From assembly GCF_001270745.1 (NCBI RefSeq), contig NZ_KQ434752.1, positions 351,125 to 415,124 on the forward strand: a DNA stretch of 64,000 bases, read 5' to 3'. The translations under genes and the position numbers were made by a program. Position 1 is the stretch's first letter. Each line of letters begins with the position of its first letter. Below, in pieces: positions 28,097 through 36,425 of this stretch. Origin of the DNA: Jiangella muralis. Lineage in GTDB: Bacteria; Actinomycetota; Actinomycetes; Jiangellales; Jiangellaceae. The notes beneath the pieces are model-generated. The model was not told the origin of the DNA. It did not search any database and saw nothing but the letters and a program-made list of their open reading frames with translations.

Positions 28097-29347
28097 GTGT
28101 ACGACCTCATCATCCGCGACGGCGTCGTCGTCGACCCCGTCCAGCGGGCTCTCCGCCGCAGCGACGTCGCCGTATCCGGCGGGCTCATCTGTGCCATCGG
28201 TGATCTCGCCGGCCACGAGGCACGAGCCACCCGGTCAGCTCAAGGGCTCTACGTCACGCCAGGGCTGATCGACCTGCACACTCACATCTATCGAGGCGGC
28301 TCGTTCTGGGGGATCGACCCGACGAGGATCGCCTGGCGTTCCGGCGTCACGACCTGGGTCGACGCCGGAAGTGCCGGGGCGCACACCATCGACAACCTCG
28401 CGGCTCAGACAGCGGGCCACGATCTCACGATCCATGCGTTGCTTCACATCGCCGCCCAGGGCCTCGTCGGAAGGACCGGCGAATCCGCGGACCTGGCCAA
28501 CCTCGACGTCGACGCGTTCGCCGAGGCCGTCAGCAGGCACCCGTCTCTCGTTCGCGGCGTCAAGGTACGGATCGACCCGTCAACCGTCGGCACGAACCAT
28601 CTTCTCCCCCTGGACCGGGCACTGACCGCAGGACGGGCCACTGGGCTGCCGGTCATGGTGCACATCGGGGCCGGGTCGATACCGGTCGCGGAGACACTCG
28701 ACAAGCTCCGTCCCGGAGACATTGTGACGCACTGCGCCGGCCCCGCAGTCCAGGGCTTCGGTTCCGATCCCGTGCTCACGACGGCCATCCGCCGCGCCTA
28801 CGAGAACGGCGTCGTGTTCGACATCGGCCACGGCGCCGGCGGTTTCCTGTTCTCGGCGGCCGAGGGGTACCTCTCCCAAGGGCTCGTCCCCCAGGTCATC
28901 TCGAGTGACCTGCACCAGCTCTCGATCCACGGGCCGGTCTTCGACCTCCCGACGGTGATGAGCAAGCTACTGGCGATCGGGATGGACCTCGTCGACGTCG
29001 TGACCGCCGCCACCGTCGCGCCCGCACGAGCGTTGGGAATCCCGGGAGGAACGATCGAGGTGGGCAAGCCGGCCGACCTCGCGCTGTTCCGGGTCGAGAC
29101 CACGCCAGAACCGCTCGGCGACGTGTACGGAGAGGTCCGGCCGTCGACGCAACGGCTCTACAACGAGTCCACCTACCGCGCCGGCCGGCTCCTCCCGCCG
29201 TGCTGGCCCGATCCCCCGCCCGCGACGCTCCCGCTGTCCAGCGAGCAAGAGCGGGCACTCGGCGAGCTGGACGCCGCCGCACGGGCCCTGCTGACCAGAA
29301 GCCTGGTGCACCCGTCCCACGTCAGGAACCAGATTCCACGCCCGTGA
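28097..29347 (+). CDS. Amidohydrolase/deacetylase-family metallohydrolase
   Basis: 416 aa. The metal-binding H-x-H is in GLIDLHTHIYRGGSFWG, a probable carboxylated lysine in GVKVRIDPS, further ligands in MVHIGAG and HCAGP, and the catalytic Asp in VISSDLHQLS. These match the EF0837-like amidohydrolase/deacetylase group, related to dihydroorotases and N-acyl-D-amino-acid deacylases. GTG 28097 follows GCGAGGAC. Last gene of the LacI-SDR-deaminase set, with a strong terminator after it. Confidence 0.82.
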   Translation: MYDLIIRDGVVVDPVQRALRRSDVAVSGGLICAIGDLAGHEARATRSAQGLYVTPGLIDLHTHIYRGGSFWGIDPTRIAWRSGVTTWVDAGSAGAHTIDNLAAQTAGHDLTIHALLHIAAQGLVGRTGESADLANLDVDAFAEAVSRHPSLVRGVKVRIDPSTVGTNHLLPLDRALTAGRATGLPVMVHIGAGSIPVAETLDKLRPGDIVTHCAGPAVQGFGSDPVLTTAIRRAYENGVVFDIGHGAGGFLFSAAEGYLSQGLVPQVISSDLHQLSIHGPVFDLPTVMSKLLAIGMDLVDVVTAATVAPARALGIPGGTIEVGKPADLALFRVETTPEPLGDVYGEVRPSTQRLYNESTYRAGRLLPPCWPDPPPATLPLSSEQERALGELDAAARALLTRSLVHPSHVRNQIPRP

Positions 29348-29366
29348 CCCATGCCCGGACGCGGCT

Positions 29367-29406
29367 CGGGGGCCGGTCGCCGCGCTGACGCGGCGGCCGG
29401 CCCCCG
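29367..29406. terminator. Bidirectional terminator between convergent genes
   Basis: An 18-bp stem with one G-T wobble (arms 29367-29384 and 29389-29406, rich in CGGGGGCCGG) and a CTGA loop. It lies 20 bases after the amidohydrolase stop and 45 bases before the convergent beta-helix gene ends. No U-run, as often in actinomycetes. Confidence 0.75.
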
Positions 29407-29450
29407 ACGTGTCGAGCGCTGCCGCGCATGGTCACGGCAGCGTCGGCTCG

Positions 29451-31109
29451 CTACTGACGGATCGCGATGCTCACCTCGGCGTCCTCGCCGATGGTGTACG
29501 CAGGGCTCTCCTTGAGGCGGAACACGGCTGTTCGCGTGCCGGCGTCGTCCGAGCGCCGGGTCCGGATCGGGAGGTCGACCGACCTCGACCCGGCCGGGAT
29601 GATCACGTGCCCCGACAGGCCGTCGTAGTCGTCTCGGTTCCGTGCCGTGCCGGACATCTCGAACGCGACCGCGAGGGTCATGGACAGGTCGTCCGTCACG
29701 CGGCTGAACCGGACCCGGTGGGTGCTGCCGCCCCGGCCGGAGTTGGACCGGGACCGCGTCGACACGCTGACCTCTGTCGCCGGATGTGTCGTGAGGGCGC
29801 GGACGTCGAGGTCCAGGTCATGCGGGTTGACGCCGAGGTCCTGCGTCGCGCCATAGGCATTGACCACCGTCAGGTCGCCGTTGAGGTCGGCCAGGCCCTG
29901 GCTTCCCGGTAGTTCGACCACTCCGAGGAAGGGCCGGTTGAGGTTGGTGATGAGGACGCTGTCGCGCCAGCTGACGCCGCCGTACTCCGGCGCCGGGTCG
30001 GCGCCCGCCGCGTCAGGCGTGTTCCGGAAGTAGAACGGGTAGGTGAAGTAGGGCGAAGTCGTGTCCCAGCTCCACCAGACGGTCTGGTCGAACTCGATGC
30101 TGGTGCCGTCGGCCGGGTGATTCCAGATGCCGATGGTCCCGGACGCCGGGCCGGTGGTGAAGAGGCAGTCGTCGAAGATGAGCTCGCCGCCGGGGTCGTT
30201 CGTGCCGGCGACGTTGACAGCCAGGATCGCGTTGTCGCCGGCGGTCGGTCCGAGGAAGCAGTTCTCCAGGCGCACGTCCACCGGGATCGAGTCGGAGGTC
30301 AACGTGACGGGTACGAACACGAAGTTGTTCTGGTCACAGCCGGCGAACACGCAGTCCCTGAACACGATCCCGGTCAGCTGCTGGTTCCAGTAGTTCGGTT
30401 CCAGGTCGACGCCGCCCTCTGGCGACGTGCCGTTGCTGTTGAGGAATGCGGAGCCCTCGACGAGCAACCCGTCGACGGAGATCACGCTCATGGCGTTGCG
30501 CCGATGGTTGTCGCATACGACGTTTCGAACCGTCACATCCTCGCAGCGGTTCCGCGCACCGGGAAGGGGCGATACGCCAACGTAGATGCCGTCACCGCCG
30601 CTGTCCTTGAGCAGCAGGCCCTCGATGAGGAAATCCCGAACACTCAGTAGGTTCACCGTCATGCGCCACTCGCCCGTGGTGTACTCCGGCTTGTTCATGA
30701 CGAACGTCGCGCCATAGCCGATGAGTTTGACGCCCTTCCGGTTTTCGACCGTCACCAGCGCATCGTCGACGTTCGGGAACGCGCCGGGCTTCGCCCGGAG
30801 CACGACACCTCGTTCGAACCGCACCTCGATGTTGTTGGCGCGGACGAACAGCGGGCCGGTCGTCCAGTCGCCGGACACCTTGTCGACGATGACGACCTTC
30901 GCGCCGGAGTCCAGTGCCGCCTGCAGGAAGGCGGTCGAGTCCGCCGGGTCGTAACCGAAGTCCGATACCCGGACGGTGCGCGGCCGTGGCCGGTCATCGG
31001 CGACTGCCACATTAGCCGCGCCCGCCGCGAGGAACGGCGCGGTCGCGGCCGCCGTCCCGTAGCGCAGCAGGGTGCGCCGAGGTACCCCTGCCCTCGTCTC
31101 GTCTGCCAT
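29451..31109 (-). CDS. Tat-exported right-handed beta-helix protein (paralogue)
   Basis: 552 aa. The Tat signal VPRRTLLRYGTAAATAPFLA precedes a parallel beta-helix domain and a C-terminal Calx-beta-like domain, the same plan as the protein at 12633-14294. Long blocks are shared, for example NKPEYTTGEWRM, GGDGIYVGVS, RNVVCDNHRRNAMSVISVDG and DDYDGLSGHVIIPAGS. ATG 31109 follows GAAAGGGG. Probably a secreted polysaccharide-active or polysaccharide-binding protein. It is separated from its paralogue by 15 kb but seems to share its regulator. Confidence 0.8.
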   Translation of the reverse strand: MADETRAGVPRRTLLRYGTAAATAPFLAAGAANVAVADDRPRPRTVRVSDFGYDPADSTAFLQAALDSGAKVVIVDKVSGDWTTGPLFVRANNIEVRFERGVVLRAKPGAFPNVDDALVTVENRKGVKLIGYGATFVMNKPEYTTGEWRMTVNLLSVRDFLIEGLLLKDSGGDGIYVGVSPLPGARNRCEDVTVRNVVCDNHRRNAMSVISVDGLLVEGSAFLNSNGTSPEGGVDLEPNYWNQQLTGIVFRDCVFAGCDQNNFVFVPVTLTSDSIPVDVRLENCFLGPTAGDNAILAVNVAGTNDPGGELIFDDCLFTTGPASGTIGIWNHPADGTSIEFDQTVWWSWDTTSPYFTYPFYFRNTPDAAGADPAPEYGGVSWRDSVLITNLNRPFLGVVELPGSQGLADLNGDLTVVNAYGATQDLGVNPHDLDLDVRALTTHPATEVSVSTRSRSNSGRGGSTHRVRFSRVTDDLSMTLAVAFEMSGTARNRDDYDGLSGHVIIPAGSRSVDLPIRTRRSDDAGTRTAVFRLKESPAYTIGEDAEVSIAIRQ

Positions 31110-31215
31110 GGTCGTGCCCCTTTCGTTCGCAGGTGAAGGTGAGCGATCGTTGAAGCCGTCAGAAAGCGCGTTTCGGTCCGGCCCGCGCCGGCTCACGGCA
31201 TCGGTGAGCCGCCGG

Positions 31216-32184
31216 TCAGACCGTCGCCGGGCCGGGCCGTCGTGGGTCCCGTTCGTCGTCGAACAGGCTGAGGACCAGGCGGATCTCTCGTCTCTCCCCA
31301 GCCCGCAGCTGGATTCCGCGGCCTCGCGGCCGGTTCGAGATGCGGCCTGAGCCCGGAATCGTCGTGCCCGGCTCGATGGCGATGACATCGGCGCGGCGGT
31401 ACCAGGGAAAGCCGCTCGTGGCGTGTAGCTCCTGCCAGATCCACGCATGCGGGAAGGTCTCCGCGTCCCAGCGGACTTCGACACCGAGCCCGACCTGGCC
31501 GTTGAACAGGCTGAACCAGCCCTCGTCGAAGTCCGTGAGACAACCGTTCACCTCACGTGCCGGATCGGCGGACTCGATCGTGTCGATCGGCACCTCCGGA
31601 GGCCACGCGAGGATCCGGTCCGCCGGCAGGACGGTGCCGGGTAGTCGCTCGTCGGAGATGAGCGTCCTGGCCCCGCTCCGGATCACGCACCCGGGTCCGA
31701 CGAGTGGCGGTCCGAATGCAGGGTGATGCACCCACATCACCTCGAGCTCGACCGTGGAGAGGTTCGTCAAGGTCTCGGTCAGGTGCAGCCGGCGGCCCTC
31801 GACCGCCACCTCGCGGGCCAGCAGCAGCGGCGCCGTGAAGAGTTCGACGTCCAGCCGCACACGGGACTCGCTGCGCTCACGAACCCGCCAGGGCACCAGG
31901 GCAGCCTCACCGTGAAAGCCCCAGGTGGTGTCATGGGCCTGCCGCTCCGACCCGGCGTTGGGACACAGCACCTGCCAACCGCCTCGGTAACCCGCCAGCC
32001 ATCTGGCTTCGGAGTCGACTGCCGCCACGCCTGCTCCCGGAGCGTTCCAAGGTGCGCGGAACATCACGTCCACCTCGGTCGCGACGTCCACCACCGAGAC
32101 GATGTCCGCCCCTCGTTCCGGGTCGATGGTCACCGCGATCTGTGTGCTCGAGAGCACGATCGGCTCCCGGTCCGAGTTGGCCAT
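31216..32184 (-). CDS. Aldose 1-epimerase-like protein (galactose mutarotase fold / DUF4432-like)
   Basis: 322 aa beta-sandwich protein. VVDVATEVDVMFRAPWNAPG, HDTTWGFHGEAALVPW and LEVMWVHHPAFGPPLVGPG resemble aldose-epimerase superfamily members, with a candidate catalytic His in the MWVHHPAFG block. AGGAG precedes the ATG. It probably interconverts sugar anomers or assists a sugar hydrolase. About 106 bases upstream of the beta-helix gene, so likely co-transcribed. Confidence 0.75.
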   Translation of the reverse strand: MANSDREPIVLSSTQIAVTIDPERGADIVSVVDVATEVDVMFRAPWNAPGAGVAAVDSEARWLAGYRGGWQVLCPNAGSERQAHDTTWGFHGEAALVPWRVRERSESRVRLDVELFTAPLLLAREVAVEGRRLHLTETLTNLSTVELEVMWVHHPAFGPPLVGPGCVIRSGARTLISDERLPGTVLPADRILAWPPEVPIDTIESADPAREVNGCLTDFDEGWFSLFNGQVGLGVEVRWDAETFPHAWIWQELHATSGFPWYRRADVIAIEPGTTIPGSGRISNRPRGRGIQLRAGERREIRLVLSLFDDERDPRRPGPATV

Positions 32185-32597
32185 CGCTGCTCCTCACACG
32201 CCTCATCTCGCCACTTAGGACGATGTCTGTGCCAGGGATGAGCTGCAGCCGGGCCGCTGACCATCACGTCGGCCCTGCTACGTCCACAGCTAGCGCCCGC
32301 GTCGTGTCGGCGCCGCACTCTCGCTCGCGGGCTGCTCGACCAGGCGCCGCCTTCCATGGACGCCGCGGCCGCGTCGTCGGCAGCCGCACTATCAGGACCC
32401 TTGCGACGGCGAATCCGACGGGTGGTCGGCCAGCCGAACGCTCGAACCCCTTCCTGAACAGATCCAGCCCGACAACGGACACAACCAGGAAACCCACATG
32501 GATCACCGACACTGAGTTCGTCAGCTCGGCGACTCCGGACTGAGCGTTCGACCGCAAGACCCACCAAGCGAGCCAGACCACGGTGGACCGTCAGGCC

Positions 32598-32626
32598 ATC
32601 AGATCATCCGTATAAGCATTTGTCAA
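32598..32626 (-). promoter_or_regulatory. Promoter/operator of the epimerase and beta-helix genes
   Basis: TTGACA (32626-32621), a 17-base spacer containing TGCTTATACGGATGA, and TCTGAT as -10 (32603-32598). The spacer operator is identical to that of the ABC operon at 24704-24732. The next start codon is about 410 bases downstream, implying a long leader or an unrecognised small gene. Confidence 0.6.
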
Positions 32627-32839
32627 CGCCCACCTTGAGGGGCCGCCGCTGCGAGCCGATCTGGACGTTGTCACGGATCGGCTCAATCGCCGCACCCTGT
32701 TCGCCGCAGGCGACCAGGAATGCGGACTGAGCTGGTCATATACCCACCGCGTCCTGCCTCGCCCCAGTGGGCGCCGCCCGCTCACGGGGTCGCACTGGCC
32801 GCTCCAGACACCGCCGCAGCGGGAGCTTGGCGGCCGTGC

Positions 32840-32860
32840 TGATTCGAATAAGCAGTACTC
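32840..32860. promoter_or_regulatory. Third copy of the operator motif
   Basis: TGATTCGAATAAGCA matches 12 of 15 bases of TCATCCGTATAAGCA, and its centre TTCGAA is palindromic, which fits a LacI-type operator. No TTGACA box accompanies it, so it may be an auxiliary site. Confidence 0.4.
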
Positions 32861-33031
32861 GTAGAAGCGGACCGTTCTCGCGTCGCAGCGCACCCGCTCA
32901 GCACGCGCAGCGGATCGCTGAGCATCCAGCCCATGCCCCGGCTTCATCAGCGAAAGCCATGCAGCCCGCCCCGCCGGTCGACCTGAATGGGATCTCGCTC
33001 CCCATGACACTCGGGTGGAGGGTTCGCGGCA

Positions 33032-33787
33032 TTACCGCGGTGAGGGTGCCAGGCCTCGATGGCCATGGTGACCGGGCTCATCCCCGGGTTGGTCGCTGGC
33101 GAGCTGGTGGTGTTCCCTGGCCGCTCCGAGCGCCCAGATGGCTGAGCGGATGTGCTTCTCCATGGCGCTCCGGGCGCGCCCGGCCGAGCGGTCCTCGATG
33201 GCGGCGGCGATCTCGGCGTGCTGGTGCAGGGCCTGCTCCGCCGCCTCGGGCACCATGCCGGTGGCCTTTCTGGCGCCGCCCAGGAGCATGGACATCGGCG
33301 CGAGCAGGCGGGCGAGGACCGGGTTGGCGCTGGCCTGGGCGACGGCCTCGTGGAACTCGATGTCGGCCTCCCAGATGTTCTCGCCGAGCTCGAACGCGAC
33401 CTTGAAATGGCCCAGCGCCCGCTTGATGGCCAGCAGGTCGTCGTCCGTGCGGTTCGTGGCCGCTCTCGCCGCGGCCGCCGGCTCCAGGATCAGCCGGACG
33501 TCGTAGAGGTGGTCGGCGGTCTCGCCGCGCAAGAGGTGCGAGATCGCGGCCGTCGCGAGCGCGTTCGGCGCCCCGGTGTCGATGACGCGCGCCCCCAGAC
33601 GCGGCCGCACCTCCACGATCCCGAGGACCCGCAGCGTCTGCATGGCCTCCCGGACCGTGTTGCGCCCGACGCCATACGTCGCGCCGAGTTGCTGCTCCGA
33701 GGGCAGGGTGTCGCCGGGGCCGTACTCACCACGGGCGATCCGGGCGAGCAGGTCGTCCGCGACGGACTTGCTGAGCCGTTCGGTCAA
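33032..33787 (-). CDS. GntR-family (FadR subfamily) transcriptional regulator
   Basis: 251 aa. The winged HTH has [19 protein letters not shown] and [17 protein letters not shown]. The all-helical FCD domain has [16 protein letters not shown] and [17 protein letters not shown] with metal-ligand-type Asp and His. I chose TTG 33787 because GGAGG lies eight bases upstream; ATG 33826 has no such site and lies inside an operator-like repeat. Divergent from the RraA gene, which it probably controls. Confidence 0.88.
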   Translation of the reverse strand: MTERLSKSVADDLLARIARGEYGPGDTLPSEQQLGATYGVGRNTVREAMQTLRVLGIVEVRPRLGARVIDTGAPNALATAAISHLLRGETADHLYDVRLILEPAAAARAATNRTDDDLLAIKRALGHFKVAFELGENIWEADIEFHEAVAQASANPVLARLLAPMSMLLGGARKATGMVPEAAEQALHQHAEIAAAIEDRSAGRARSAMEKHIRSAIWALGAAREHHQLASDQPGDEPGHHGHRGLAPSPR

Positions 33788-33819
33788 GGCGACTACCTCC
33801 ACCTTTGACGATATCGCAA

Positions 33820-33848
33820 CATTCATCCTACGATCCCATTCATCCTAC
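33820..33848. promoter_or_regulatory. Direct repeats CATTCATCCTAC in the GntR/RraA divergent promoter
   Basis: Two exact 12-base copies (33820-33831 and 33837-33848), 17 bases apart, in the gap between the GntR start and the RraA start. FadR-type regulators bind such short sites, so this is the probable operator. The RraA ATG is 26 bases further on. Confidence 0.55.
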
Positions 33849-33873
33849 AAATGGGTCTAGAAACGGAGACGTC

Positions 33874-34539
33874 ATGGAAGCCACGGGTTCAGGCGTCGAC
33901 ATCCTGTCTTTGGTGCGGACCCGCCTCAACGCCTCGGTCGTCGGCGACGTCCTGGACTCGCTGGGCCGCACTCACCAGGTGTTGCCTGCCGGCGTGCGCC
34001 CGCTGGAGCGTGGCATGGAGCTCGCCGGCCGCGCGATGCCCGTCCTGAACGCCGACGTCCACGGACCGCAGCGCGAACCGTTCGGCCTGCTCGCGGAGGC
34101 GCTGGACGGACTCGAACGGGACGAGGTGTATCTGAGTTGCGGCGGCACCGTGAGGTGCGCCTACTGGGGCGAGCTGCTCACGGTGGCCGCCCGCACCCGG
34201 GGCGCGGCCGGTGCCGTCGTCGACGGATATCACCGCGACACGACAAAGGTGCTGGACCAGCGCTGGCCCGTGTTCAGCCGCGGCGCGTACGCGCAGGACT
34301 CGTCGGTCCGCCTCAAGGTGATCGACTACCGCGTGCCGATCGAGATCGGCGGCGTGTGGATCGCGCCCGGCGACCTCGTCGTCGGCGATGTCGACGGCGT
34401 CGTGGTCGTCCCCGCCGACGTCGAGGCCGAGGTGATCGAGCGCGCGCTGGAGAAGGCGAGCACAGAGAACGTCGTGCGCAAAGCGATCGAGGACGGAATG
34501 TCGGTGGTCGAGGCGTTCGCCACGTACCGCGTGCTCTGA
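33874..34539 (+). CDS. RraA-like protein (HMG aldolase/oxaloacetate decarboxylase family)
   Basis: 221 aa. The block [20 protein letters not shown] and [17 protein letters not shown] gives the G-x-x-x(20)-R-D active-site region of HMG aldolases, here with RD in [22 protein letters not shown] is the conserved C-terminal block. These class II aldolases split 4-hydroxy-4-methyl-2-oxoglutarate or decarboxylate oxaloacetate with a divalent metal. ATG 33874 follows CGGAGAC. It stands alone downstream of a GntR operator, so the substrate is unknown. Confidence 0.82.
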   Translation: MEATGSGVDILSLVRTRLNASVVGDVLDSLGRTHQVLPAGVRPLERGMELAGRAMPVLNADVHGPQREPFGLLAEALDGLERDEVYLSCGGTVRCAYWGELLTVAARTRGAAGAVVDGYHRDTTKVLDQRWPVFSRGAYAQDSSVRLKVIDYRVPIEIGGVWIAPGDLVVGDVDGVVVVPADVEAEVIERALEKASTENVVRKAIEDGMSVVEAFATYRVL

Positions 34540-34886
34540 ACGGCGGGCGCGGGCCAACCGGGAGGACACGAACAGACGGACAGAATCGCGGCAGTCACCC
34601 GAGTGGCCGGCGACATCGAGTGCCCTCTTGCGCGACCCACCGCGCTGGACCGGGCGACCGCCATGTGCCCCTCGGCCGAATCGGCGAGCCCCGGGGACGT
34701 CAACGGGCCAGTACGAGAGTCGCGTGCAGGGTGAGTCCAGGTGGGCGAGTCCCCCCTCGGACACATCAAATCCGCCCCTCACCAGCGGAGATGTTGGTGG
34801 GGGTTCAAATTCGCTTGATCGTCCGCCGAGGTCAGCGATCTCGTCCAGCACCCACATATGGGTGACTGAGAGGGTCGAGACCGATC
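34540..34886. other. 347-base intergenic region with left copy of a long repeat
   Basis: Lies between the RraA gene and the convergent M20 gene. I see no gene in it. It holds the 34708-34761 repeat copy that returns at 62005-62058, on the far side of the peptide-catabolism cluster. Confidence 0.6.
34708..34761 (+). repeat. 54-bp imperfect direct repeat, left copy
   Basis: Shares with 62005-62058 an identical 25-base core (34731-34755, starting GTGAGTCCAGGTGGG) and further matches over 54 bases, in the same orientation. The two copies bracket exactly the 27-kb peptide-catabolism cluster. Confidence 0.8.
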
Positions 34887-36413
34887 TCAGGATGCCGATG
34901 GAGCTTGCGCCGGAGGTCGACTATGCGGTCGCCCAGGGCTTACGCATCCGACAGCAGAGGTGCACGCGGTTCTGTCGTCGCGCATGTCCTTCGAACCCCA
35001 CTGGCGCTCCAGCCGTTCACGCCAGGCGTTGCCGTGCGCGCCCAGGTCTCCGAGATCCCAGAACACCCCGGCCATGATCTGGAGTGCCTCGTGCGCGAGC
35101 GGCGTGAGTAGATGCTCGTCGGGAGCGTGCTGCGCACAGCCCGGATAGGAGTGGGGTACCCAGATGGTGGGGATGCCGAGAGTGTCGGCGAAGGCGGCGT
35201 TCGGCAAGGTCCCGCCCAGATTCGGCAGGATGGCCGGCTCGGCGCCGGTCGTCTCTCGCAGAGAGGCTTCGGTCCACCGCACCCAAGCGTTGTCCGGGTC
35301 GACGCGGGTCGCGGCGACGCCTTGGCCGACATCGACATCGACCATGGTGAGTCCGTGGCCGTCCAGGTGCTCCCGCAGGACGTTCTCGACATTGGACCAG
35401 TCGGTGCCGACCACGAACCTCAGCTGGCAATGAGCGACGGCTCGGCCGGGGATCGCGCTGGTCGGCGCTTCGGGGGTGCCTGCGCCGAGCGCCAGCACCT
35501 CCAAGGTGTTCCAGCCGAAGACACGTTCGACCGGAGTCAGCTCGGGCCCGCCCCAGTCCATGTCGATTTCCGGGCTCCCGGGACCGCCGTCGACGCAGAT
35601 GCCTGCGAGGGCCCGCCGGAGGGAATCAGGCAAGGCGGGAGGTCGCAGCCCTGCCGGCAGCACGCGGCCGCGGCCGTCGACCAAGGCGGCGACGGCGGTC
35701 GCCAGGACCGTTGCGGGGTTGCGGAGCAGGCCGCCCCAGTTGCCGGAGTGATAAGGCTCATCGCGCAGGTGCACGCGGAGGGTGAAGTCGACCTCGCCGC
35801 GGGAGCCGAGGAAGATCGTGGGCCGTCCGGCAGCGACCCGCATGCCGTCCGAGGCGATCAGCACGTCGGCGCTCAGCTCGTCACCGAGGCCGGCGCAGAT
35901 CTCGGCCAGACCCGGCGAGCCGATCTCTTCCGCCATGTCGAGCAGGACCTTCAGGTTGAACCCCAATCGGCCTTCGCGCGCGGCCAGCACCTGTTCGAGG
36001 GCGGCCAGATTGATCGTGTGCTGGCCCTTGTTGTCGGCGGTGCCGCGGCCGTACCAGCGGTCACCTCGCACGACGACCTGCCACGGCCGGAGACCAGCAC
36101 CCCATTCGGCCTCGTCGGTCACGACCACGTCGCCGTGACCGTACGTCAGTACCGTCGGGAGCGCGTCGTCCTCATGGCGATGGGCCAGGAGGAAGGGCGC
36201 TGCGCCCTCCACCGGGTTGTCGACGATGCGTACGACGCAACCGAGCCGGGCGAGCTGCGGCGCGATCTCCCGGGTCAGGTAGTCGTGGAGGGCAGGCCCG
36301 CTCTGCGGCTCCGAGCTCACGGTCCGGACGGCCACCCGACGGCGCAGGTCGGCGAGAAGGCCGCCCGAGTCGAGGTAGCGCGCGGCGCGATCGATGGCCG
36401 CCGAACGACTCAT
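34887..36413 (-). CDS. M20-family metallopeptidase
   Basis: 508 aa. Dinuclear zinc ligands are visible in LTYGHGDVVV, GRGTADNKGQ, LLDMAEEIGSPG with the catalytic Glu pair, and SYPGCAQHAPDEH. The insert between them is the dimerisation domain. Acts as a cytoplasmic dipeptidase, carboxypeptidase or N-acyl-amino-acid deacylase. It is longer than average because of a C-terminal tail of about 40 residues without family features. Last gene of a four-gene minus-strand operon, 12 bases after the next M20 gene. Confidence 0.88.
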   Translation of the reverse strand: MSRSAAIDRAARYLDSGGLLADLRRRVAVRTVSSEPQSGPALHDYLTREIAPQLARLGCVVRIVDNPVEGAAPFLLAHRHEDDALPTVLTYGHGDVVVTDEAEWGAGLRPWQVVVRGDRWYGRGTADNKGQHTINLAALEQVLAAREGRLGFNLKVLLDMAEEIGSPGLAEICAGLGDELSADVLIASDGMRVAAGRPTIFLGSRGEVDFTLRVHLRDEPYHSGNWGGLLRNPATVLATAVAALVDGRGRVLPAGLRPPALPDSLRRALAGICVDGGPGSPEIDMDWGGPELTPVERVFGWNTLEVLALGAGTPEAPTSAIPGRAVAHCQLRFVVGTDWSNVENVLREHLDGHGLTMVDVDVGQGVAATRVDPDNAWVRWTEASLRETTGAEPAILPNLGGTLPNAAFADTLGIPTIWVPHSYPGCAQHAPDEHLLTPLAHEALQIMAGVFWDLGDLGAHGNAWRERLERQWGSKDMRDDRTACTSAVGCVSPGRPHSRPPAQAPSAS

Positions 36414-36425
36414 GCGCTCGTCTCC

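Larger units (their letters stand above)
32185..33031. other. 847-base intergenic region
   Basis: No gene that I can support. It contains the promoter at 32598-32626 and the operator copy at 32840-32860. A minus-strand open frame (32264-32581) encodes a partly hydrophobic 105 aa peptide, but it has no Shine-Dalgarno sequence or recognisable domain, so I leave it uncalled. Confidence 0.5.

Noticed and set aside
32264-32581. Small membrane-like protein gene
   Set aside because: No ribosome site, no recognisable domain and atypical composition; left as an open question in the intergenic entry.
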